64,000 nt of DNA from a virus, in the IMG/VR virus record IMGVR_UViG_3300042923_001771, positions 111,446-175,445 of that record, one strand, 5' to 3'. The notes beneath the pieces were generated by a model. It worked only from the letters and a program-made list of their open reading frames with translations, was not told the DNA's origin and did no database searches. Within the stretch, counting starts at the first letter, position 1. Each line of letters starts with the position of its first letter. Shown here piece by piece: positions 57,790 through 64,000 of this stretch. The translations under genes and the position numbers were made by a program.

Positions 57790-57901
57790 ATATTTACATA
57801 AATAATAATCTTATTATGTCATAAGTTCATTCTCATGTTAAAATTTGTTGGGTTTTATTAAATAATATATCTATGGTAAAACCATGAAATGAGGTGAACT
57901 T

Positions 57902-58264
57902 ATGAACCTTGGTAGAATTGACAATGAGCATACAAATTTTGATTTCGAAGAAATTCCTTATGCAATTAATATAGCTGGTGTAACTTGGGAAAACAGACAA
58001 GATGTTGTTGCGCAGCTTATCCCTAGTTATGAAGTAGTTTTGCAAAGAGACTACAACAATCAACATGATAAAAATGCCATTGCTGTAAAGATGCAAAACG
58101 GTAATCAAGTTGGCTGGATACCTAAGCGACATGCTGAGACTCTAGCTTCAGAAATGGATGCTGGAATACCTTGGAGAGCAAGGGTAGATTCAATCTTGGG
58201 TGATGAACAACAGTTCAAAGGAGTTTTGATAAAGTTGTTTATTTCTCAACCAGATGTGATATAA
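57902..58264 (+). CDS. HIRAN-domain protein, 120 aa
   Basis: Stand-alone HIRAN domain: NIAGVTWENRQDVV, then YEVVLQRDYNNQHDKNAIAV and GNQVGWIPKRHAETLA match the domain core seen at the N-terminus of Rad5/HLTF and in some nucleases. It senses 3' DNA ends or damaged forks. It lies between the topoisomerase genes; a gyrA promoter starts inside its 3' end. Confidence 0.85.
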   Translation: MNLGRIDNEHTNFDFEEIPYAINIAGVTWENRQDVVAQLIPSYEVVLQRDYNNQHDKNAIAVKMQNGNQVGWIPKRHAETLASEMDAGIPWRARVDSILGDEQQFKGVLIKLFISQPDVI

Positions 58265-58265
58265 T
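58238..58265 (+). promoter_or_regulatory. Extended -10 promoter inside the HIRAN gene
   Basis: TGA-TATAAT at 58257-58265 with TTTATT upstream (58238-58243, 16 bp spacer). It overlaps the end of the HIRAN coding sequence and precedes gyrA. Confidence 0.65.
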
Positions 58266-58327
58266 AATATTATAAGGAATAATGTAAACGGCAAATTCAG
58301 GCAAATCGCAGAGGTGACGAGAAAACA

Positions 58328-60805
58328 ATGGCAAAAAAACAAACAAGAGTAAATTTTGACGAACTACTCGCAAATGAGAAAATTATTGATAGAGATGTAA
58401 ATGACGAAATGGAAGAAGCATCTCTGAACTATGCAATTAAAACCATTATTGACCGCGCATTACCAGATGTTAGAGATGGACTTAAACCAGTACAAAGACG
58501 TATTCTTTACGCCATGTATCACATGGGAGTATTTCCCCATAAGTCTTATGTAAAATCAGCTAAAGTAGCTGGCGAGGTTATGGGTTGGTTACATCCACAT
58601 GGTGACTCATATGGAGCAATGGTAAATATGGCCAATGAACTTTCTATTCGATATAGAATGGTTGATGGTCAAGGTAATTTTGGTTTTCCACTTGATGGCG
58701 ATGGACCAGCTGCTTCTCGTTATACCGAGTGTCGTTTGGATAAAAAAGGTGTAGCAATGCTTACTGATGTTGATAAGAGAGTAGTTGATTTTAAACCAAA
58801 CTATTCTGAAGATGAAGAAGAACCTACAGTTCTTCCAGCAGGTCTTCCATTCTTGTTAATAAATGGAGCAAGTGGTATCGCAACTGGTTACACTACAGAT
58901 ATCCCTTCTCATAATATTGGTGAAATTATAGATGCGTTATTAGCTCTCATTAAAAATGGTGAATTGACAGTACATGAACTAATGAAATATGTTAAAGGTC
59001 CTGACCTTCCAACCGGTGGCTATCTGGTTAATACAGATCAAATTGCTAAGTTGTATGAAACAGGTACGGGTTCTCTTAAGTATAGAGCAAAAATGAAAGT
59101 TGAAACAAATGATGATGGAGTAAGTAGCGTTATCATTTATGAGCTTCCGCCAGATGTTCGTAAGGCTGACCTTGAAAAAAGTCCTGGCTTGGTTTCAAAA
59201 CTTTACAACCTTTGTGTAACAGAGAAAAAGATTCCTCGCGTAGTTGACGTTCGAGATGAATCCTCTGCTAAGAAAGATGAAAAGAAAGATAAGAAGAAAA
59301 AGAGTAAAGATGATAGTGAAAGCGATGTTCGTATCGTTGTCGAACTTCATAAAACGGCAATTCCTGAAGTTGTAATGGCAGAACTTTATAAACAAACACA
59401 ACTTGAAAGAACTACCGGTTATACTCTAAGAGCAATTGTAAATCAAGCTCCAGCACTTCTCAATTTAAAACAAATGTTGGTTTATTTCTTAGATCATCGT
59501 AGAGAAGTGGTACTTAGACGTAATCAGTTTGACTTGAAAAAAGCTCAAAATAGATTGCACATCTTAGAAGGATTTAAAAAAGTTTTTGCAAATATGGATG
59601 ATGTAATTTCTATCATTCGTACGAGTGATGACCCAGAAGCTGATTTGATGACTAAGTATACTCTTTCAAAAGAACAAGTAACAGCTATTTTAAATATGCC
59701 ACTTCGTCAATTGTCTAAAATGAATGAAGACAAAGTTGATAATGAGATTCAAGAACGCAAAGATGAAATTGAAATGTATGAGTTCATTATTGCTAATCCA
59801 TCAGAAATTGATGCTATTATTATTCAAGAATTGAAAGATTCAAAATCACAATTTGGTGACTTCCGTAAAACCGACATTGTAGAGGATGGTTCAGCAATTG
59901 GTTCAAATGCACTAACAAATGAACCAATGGTATCTATCTTAACTGTTAAGAATTCTATCAAACAAATACCTGAATCTGCTTTGAATGATATGATGAATAA
60001 TGGTACATTAAAGGAACGCACAGAAGTTTATACCCAAGCTGTTAGATGCAAGGTAACAGATGACTTTGTATTAATTCTTGAAACTGGTGAATATGTAAAA
60101 GCATCGTTCAACGATTTAATGCTACTTGATTTTATTGAAGGTAAAAAAATTGTTGGATTCTTTGTCATTGACGAAAAAGATGATGATAAAAATATAGTTG
60201 TAATGACTCGAAAAGGTTACATCAAGAAATCTAAAATGTCATCCTTTAGAGCAAGAGCAAAACGCATAGCAAACTTCATGGACTTCAAGGTTGCAGACGA
60301 TTACGTAATTGGAGTAAAAATTTCTGATGGCGATGAAGTTAACAATACAATTGTTCTATCCACTAAAAAAGGTATCATTCACAGATTTAGTGAAAACGCA
60401 TTCAAAGCAACAAATCCTGGTGGAGAAGGTCTAGGTTGTATCTCTTCAGATGTAATTGAAGAAGGAGATGAAATTGCAGACTTCGACATGGTGAAAAAAG
60501 ATAATGATGACAAAAATATCGTAATCCTTTACATTAAGGAAGGTAACGATGCATTTTCAATGAAGAGTATGTCATTGGTAGAATTTATCACTAAAGGTCG
60601 AGTATCTAAAGGTATCCTTGGTGCAGCTAAAACTTTCGATGATGAGGTTTATAAAATCAAAGTTGCAAGTGATGACTTTATGATTATTGATAAAAAGGGT
60701 AATGTACACAAGCAAAAATTCGTATCTATCCCAGTTCAAAATCGCTACAACAAACCAAATCCTCTAAGTTTTGAACCTTTTATCACAAATTTTTATCTTG
60801 TATAA
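58328..60805 (+). CDS. Type IIA topoisomerase DNA-cleaving subunit (GyrA/ParC)
   Basis: The 825 aa protein carries the breakage-reunion domain (PDVRDGLKPVQRRILYAMY) with the catalytic tyrosine in AASRYTECRL and the GyrA-like core IYELPPDVRK. A Lys/Asp-rich insertion (AKKDEKKDKKKKSKDDSESD) interrupts the core region. The C-terminal beta-pinwheel (MTRKGYIKKSKMSSF, LSTKKGIIHRF) lacks a recognisable QRRGGKG GyrA box. That favours a relaxing or decatenating enzyme over a supercoiling one, as in topo IV; this is inferred. Confidence 0.95.
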   Translation: MAKKQTRVNFDELLANEKIIDRDVNDEMEEASLNYAIKTIIDRALPDVRDGLKPVQRRILYAMYHMGVFPHKSYVKSAKVAGEVMGWLHPHGDSYGAMVNMANELSIRYRMVDGQGNFGFPLDGDGPAASRYTECRLDKKGVAMLTDVDKRVVDFKPNYSEDEEEPTVLPAGLPFLLINGASGIATGYTTDIPSHNIGEIIDALLALIKNGELTVHELMKYVKGPDLPTGGYLVNTDQIAKLYETGTGSLKYRAKMKVETNDDGVSSVIIYELPPDVRKADLEKSPGLVSKLYNLCVTEKKIPRVVDVRDESSAKKDEKKDKKKKSKDDSESDVRIVVELHKTAIPEVVMAELYKQTQLERTTGYTLRAIVNQAPALLNLKQMLVYFLDHRREVVLRRNQFDLKKAQNRLHILEGFKKVFANMDDVISIIRTSDDPEADLMTKYTLSKEQVTAILNMPLRQLSKMNEDKVDNEIQERKDEIEMYEFIIANPSEIDAIIIQELKDSKSQFGDFRKTDIVEDGSAIGSNALTNEPMVSILTVKNSIKQIPESALNDMMNNGTLKERTEVYTQAVRCKVTDDFVLILETGEYVKASFNDLMLLDFIEGKKIVGFFVIDEKDDDKNIVVMTRKGYIKKSKMSSFRARAKRIANFMDFKVADDYVIGVKISDGDEVNNTIVLSTKKGIIHRFSENAFKATNPGGEGLGCISSDVIEEGDEIADFDMVKKDNDDKNIVILYIKEGNDAFSMKSMSLVEFITKGRVSKGILGAAKTFDDEVYKIKVASDDFMIIDKKGNVHKQKFVSIPVQNRYNKPNPLSFEPFITNFYLV

Positions 60806-60821
60806 TCAATAATCTTAATTT

Positions 60822-60858
60822 TAAGGACACGAGATTAACCTCTCGTGTCCTTTTTTTA
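60822..60858 (+). terminator. Intrinsic terminator
   Basis: AAGGACACGAGA pairs with TCTCGTGTCCTT around TTAACC, T7. Confidence 0.92.
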
Positions 60859-61085
60859 TGTGAATTAGGTTACATATAGGAACATAAAAATATCCCACAG
60901 AGATGAAATCCCCCGAATAATTATCCCTCATTACTCTATTTACCTTTTAAGTTCACATACTTTATCCAATTAGTCTTTAAAAAATATTCAATTTTTTCTT
61001 AATATATCTGTATACACTAAATGAACACGCATAGTAAATTAACGTTTGCAATGGAGAGTTGTTTAAAAACGAGGAGCTGAACAAC

Positions 61086-61922
61086 ATGGCAGATAATCAA
61101 ATGTGGCTTTCGCACTCAAGAATGAGCGCTTATGTAGAATGTCCATTGTATTATAAATTAGCCTATATCGACAAAGTACAATTAAACATTAAAGGAAATT
61201 ATCATACTGCACTAGGTAATGGCATTCACAAAGTTTTAGAGGAGATGTACCGTCAAGGCAAATACACTCTTCAATTTATGGAACAATGGTGGGATGTTGT
61301 TTGTCGCAATGGATACACTGAAAAAAACGGTATGGACGTTAAACCCATTCTTAAGGATGAACAATACGATTTTCCTAATGGAGACGAAGAAAAGAACATG
61401 TTTTTTTATCATGGTAGAAAACTCATCAGAGAATATTACCATAAGAACAAACATGACTTTGGAGTAAACCAGATAGTAGCTACAGAGTTAAATTTCAAAG
61501 TTCCAATAGCAGGTGGTAAAATAGTTCTTAATGGCTATATTGACCGCGTTGATAGGGCTCCAAATGGAATGCTTTACATCTACGATTACAAGACTGGTAA
61601 AGAAAAAAATCAAGAAGAAGTTGATGAAGACTTTCAAATGACACTCTATTCATTTGCAATCAGAAAAACTTTTGGCGAAGTCGAAGGTGGAGTAGGAATG
61701 CATTTTATAAAGAGTGGAAACATTGTTGTAAGCACAAGAGAAGCTGAAGATTTCATGAAACTAAGGGAACGCGTTAAATACGTTAAGGATGGAATCATGG
61801 CTGGCCGTTTTGAACCAAATCTTGGTGGACAATGTAGATATTGCTTATATGATTGCCCTATCAACGGTAACAAACTTAAAAAATCAATTGAAGACCCAGA
61901 TTTAATTGACCCTGAAGAATAA
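61086..61922 (+). CDS. PD-(D/E)XK nuclease, Cas4/AddB-like with Fe-S cysteines, 278 aa
   Basis: N-terminal LSHSRMSAYVECPLYYKL carries the first Cys; the catalytic core shows GYIDRVDR and IYDYKTGKEK (D...ExK pattern); the C-terminus has GGQCRYCLYDCP, three more Cys. Four Cys in this layout bind a 4Fe-4S cluster in Cas4/AddB/RecB-type nucleases. The ATG at 61086 follows CGAGGAG; the TTG at 61059 has no site. Probably a recombination or DNA-end-processing exonuclease. Confidence 0.88.
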   Translation: MADNQMWLSHSRMSAYVECPLYYKLAYIDKVQLNIKGNYHTALGNGIHKVLEEMYRQGKYTLQFMEQWWDVVCRNGYTEKNGMDVKPILKDEQYDFPNGDEEKNMFFYHGRKLIREYYHKNKHDFGVNQIVATELNFKVPIAGGKIVLNGYIDRVDRAPNGMLYIYDYKTGKEKNQEEVDEDFQMTLYSFAIRKTFGEVEGGVGMHFIKSGNIVVSTREAEDFMKLRERVKYVKDGIMAGRFEPNLGGQCRYCLYDCPINGNKLKKSIEDPDLIDPEE

Positions 61923-61937
61923 TTCAGGGTTTCTTAA
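61909..61937 (+). terminator. Hairpin with stop codon in the loop (weak terminator)
   Basis: ACCCTGAA pairs with TTCAGGGT around GAATAA, which contains the nuclease stop at 61920-61922. The T-tail is poor. Confidence 0.5.
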
Positions 61938-62043
61938 TAAATAATCAATATTTGTTAAAAATAGTCGGCTAGGTATTTATAATTCATTTATCAAGAAATA
62001 AAGAAACAAAAAAACACATAATATGGAAGGCAGGAACATTACA

Positions 62044-62628
62044 ATGAGTTTTATTCCAATGGTTGTTTCACAAGAAGGACGTAGCGAAAGAACATATGAT
62101 TTATTTTCCCGTCTCCTAAAAGATAGAATTATTTTTGTTCCAGAAGTAAATCAAGTAACTGCAAATCTAGTTATTGGACAATTACTTTTTCTCTTAAGTG
62201 ATAATGATAAATTGCCAATTAAAATGTACATTAATTCTCCAGGTGGAAGCATTCTTGATGGAGATGGAATTCTTGACACTATGGATTTTGTAAAATCACA
62301 AGGTGTAGTTATTGAGACCATGGTCATAGGTAAGGCAGCTTCATTTGGGGCACTTATTCTTCTTAATGGTACTAAAGGTCACCGCACAGTACTTCCGCGT
62401 TCTAGAGTAATGATTCACCAACCTCGTGGTGGAGCTCAAGGTACAGCTACTGACATGGAAATCGAAATGAACTTGATGAGGAACATGAAAAATGAGATTA
62501 ATCAATTTGTTACGGAAACAACAGGTCAATCTGCTGAGTGGGTTGCTCAACATATGGAACGTGATTCTTGGTTCCGTGGACAAGAAGCTGTAGACGTTGG
62601 TCTGGCTGACAATCTACTTCTGAAATAA
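62044..62628 (+). CDS. clpP: ATP-dependent Clp protease proteolytic subunit ClpP
   Basis: 194 aa, bacterial ClpP length. The catalytic triad is intact: Ser100 in GKAASFG, His125 in MIHQPRGG and Asp174 in [15 protein letters not shown] and the C-terminal [12 protein letters not shown] match too. The ATG at 62044 follows GGAAGGCAGG. The adjacent clpX completes a ClpXP protease. It may degrade host or phage proteins on a schedule, or mature virion proteins. Confidence 0.95.
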   Translation: MSFIPMVVSQEGRSERTYDLFSRLLKDRIIFVPEVNQVTANLVIGQLLFLLSDNDKLPIKMYINSPGGSILDGDGILDTMDFVKSQGVVIETMVIGKAASFGALILLNGTKGHRTVLPRSRVMIHQPRGGAQGTATDMEIEMNLMRNMKNEINQFVTETTGQSAEWVAQHMERDSWFRGQEAVDVGLADNLLLK

Positions 62629-62680
62629 AAACAAAAATAGCACAATAACCCACTAAAAAAGAAGGATGTGTCCATTAACC

Positions 62681-64000
62681 ATGGCAAAAAAACCAGTATC
62701 CGATTTGAAATGTTCTTTCTGCAGTAAGAGTCAAGATTCTGTAAAAAAATTAGTAGCAGGTCCAAGCATTTATATTTGCGATGAATGCGTAGACCTTTGC
62801 AAGGAAATCATAGATGAAGAAATGCTTGATACTGATGTTGAAATTTCTTTGGAAGATATTCCTCTTCCAGCTGATATCGTTGGTTTGCTTAATAAACACG
62901 TTATCGGTCAAGAAAAAGCAAAACGCCAACTAGCAGTAGCAGTTTACAATCACTACAAACGTATTAATAGCATCAGTGACAAAAAGGACCCAGTAAAAAT
63001 TAGAAAATCCAACGTTCTCTTGGTTGGTCCAACTGGTTCCGGTAAAACATTGTTTGCTCAAACTCTGGCTGAAATGTTGCAAGTTCCATTAGCAATTTCT
63101 GATGCAACTTCTTTGACAGAAGCTGGTTACGTTGGTGAAGATGTTGAGAATGTATTGCTTCGTCTTATCCAAGCAGCAGACTACGACATTGAATTGGCTG
63201 AACGCGGTATCGTTTACATTGACGAAATCGATAAGATCGCACGTAAATCGGAAAATTCTTCCATTACAAGAGACGTTTCCGGTGAAGGTGTACAACAAGC
63301 TTTGTTGAAAATCTTGGAAGGTACAGTTGCTAAAGTTCCACCCCAAGGTGGACGCAAACATCCTCATCAAGAAATGCTTGAAATTGATACTTCAAACATT
63401 CTATTTATTTGCGGAGGCGCCTTTGATGGATTGGAAAAAATCATTGAAAAACGTCTTGGTAAAACCTCCATTGGTTTTAGTGGTAAGAGTACAGAAAAGG
63501 TTGAGGTTACAGACCAAAACAAAATCTTCACTCACTTACAACCACAAGATATCGTTCGTTTTGGTTTAATTCCAGAATTTATTGGACGTATTCCAGTAAT
63601 TGCAACTCTCAACAAACTTGACAAAGATACTCTTATTAGCATTCTTACTGAGCCTGAAAATGCTATCACAAAACAATATCAAAAATTGTTTAAGATGGAT
63701 GATGTCGAGCTTGAGTTTAATCATGACGCTCTTGAAGCAATTGCTGATAAAGCTATTAAAAACGATACGGGTGCTCGTGGTCTTCAAGCAATCATTGAAA
63801 GCATTATGTTAGATGTAATGTTTGAAGTTCCTTCTAAGAAAGCTGAAGTTGCAAAAGTAATTATTACGAAGGAAAACGTGGAAGGTACTGTTAAGGATCC
63901 AATCATAGTAGCAAAAGATCCAACTAACGATATCGAAGCAGCTTCAACAGCTAAGAAAAAAACAACATCTCGTAAGAAAACAACACCAAAAGCTGAATAA
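62681..64000 (+). CDS. clpX: Clp ATPase ClpX (complete to the window end)
   Basis: 439 aa. Zinc domain [15 protein letters not shown]...[10 protein letters not shown]; Walker [10 protein letters not shown]; Walker [12 protein letters not shown]; pore loop [11 protein letters not shown]-type loop TSIGFSGKS (the ClpP contact loop); sensor and C-domain [12 protein letters not shown]. It ends in a Lys/Thr-rich tail [15 protein letters not shown], which hosts lack. The ATG at 62681 is preferred over 62666, which touches the AAGGA site. The IGF loop suggests it docks onto a ClpP, probably the phage one. Confidence 0.94.
   Translation: MAKKPVSDLKCSFCSKSQDSVKKLVAGPSIYICDECVDLCKEIIDEEMLDTDVEISLEDIPLPADIVGLLNKHVIGQEKAKRQLAVAVYNHYKRINSISDKKDPVKIRKSNVLLVGPTGSGKTLFAQTLAEMLQVPLAISDATSLTEAGYVGEDVENVLLRLIQAADYDIELAERGIVYIDEIDKIARKSENSSITRDVSGEGVQQALLKILEGTVAKVPPQGGRKHPHQEMLEIDTSNILFICGGAFDGLEKIIEKRLGKTSIGFSGKSTEKVEVTDQNKIFTHLQPQDIVRFGLIPEFIGRIPVIATLNKLDKDTLISILTEPENAITKQYQKLFKMDDVELEFNHDALEAIADKAIKNDTGARGLQAIIESIMLDVMFEVPSKKAEVAKVIITKENVEGTVKDPIIVAKDPTNDIEAASTAKKKTTSRKKTTPKAE

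Noticed and set aside
62666-62680. Earlier ATG for clpX at 62666
   Set aside because: It touches the AAGGA site, and the host-like ClpX sequence begins at the later ATG (62681).
1-64000. tRNA, rRNA, CRISPR arrays, integrase, transposase or insertion sequences
   Set aside because: I read both strands for the usual signatures (repeat-spacer patterns, transposase motifs, cloverleaf arms) and saw none. A tRNA missed by eye is possible.

Overview
This 64 kb window looks like part of a very large (jumbo-class) tailed phage genome, or a closely related element, whose host is a low-GC Gram-positive spore-former (Bacillota). The DNA is AT-rich and genes are tightly packed, many small and unrecognised. 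Ribosome binding sites are strong (GGAGG-like), and TTG and GTG starts are common. Recurrent promoters of the form TTTACA-N17-TGn-TATAAT are typical host sigma-A sites. CodY, a YyaC/DUF1256 protein and an XhlA-like protein all point to a Bacillota host. No rRNA, tRNA or CRISPR array was seen. The window is internal to a larger molecule: its first gene is cut at the left edge. Capsid, terminase, polymerase and large RNA-polymerase genes are not in this window.

Layout. (1) 0-8 kb: a DUF262 protein, a GH26 beta-mannanase-like enzyme with a LamG-like tail, a CCA-adding/poly(A)-polymerase-like enzyme, a frameshifted phosphodiester glycosidase and a Pth2 peptidyl-tRNA hydrolase. (2) 8-16.4 kb: about twenty short ORFans, several with zinc-binding CxxC pairs or membrane segments, separated by compact intrinsic terminators. 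(3) 16.3-28 kb: a block that looks virion- or host-interaction-related. It holds two ART-like or ParB-like proteins on the minus strand, two large paralogs flanking a phage-encoded CodY, a 1154-residue LamG-containing tail-fibre-like protein, a membrane Cache protein and an XhlA-like protein. (4) 28-32 kb: a PC4-like protein, an internally duplicated nucleotidyltransferase and YyaC. (5) 31.7-40.5 kb: a replication module with a MerR-like protein, a UvsW-like helicase, a 550 bp origin-like region with DnaA-box repeats, an initiator-like protein, a DnaC/DnaI-like loader, a DnaB-like helicase and a CHC2 primase zinc domain. (6) 40.6-50 kb: a GT2 glycosyltransferase, a five-repeat HTH protein, a metallopeptidase, an ART-like protein, NAD-dependent DNA ligase and separate CoaB and CoaC proteins. 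(7) 50-55 kb: HU, a 2H phosphoesterase, and a membrane cassette with a PspA/IM30-like protein and a substrate-binding-protein/OmpA fusion. (8) 55-64 kb: GyrB/ParE, a HIRAN protein, GyrA/ParC, a Cas4/AddB-like nuclease, ClpP and ClpX.

How it fits together. Replication, topology and repair genes sit with genes that would rewire the host: CodY, ClpXP, CoaBC, the PspA/OmpA cassette and the ART-like proteins. Four points stand out. First, a bipartite intergenic element (ATATTAT-N10-ATTATTATTTA) lies directly behind terminators and before genes, and may be a phage-specific promoter. Second, a short basic KRLxKK tag recurs at the N- and/or C-termini of otherwise unrelated proteins, including ART-like ones, and could be a virion-packaging signal. 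Third, the origin-like region carries exact TTATNCACA boxes. Fourth, stop codons are embedded in terminator loops. Functions are assigned from motifs read by eye; no database search was run.
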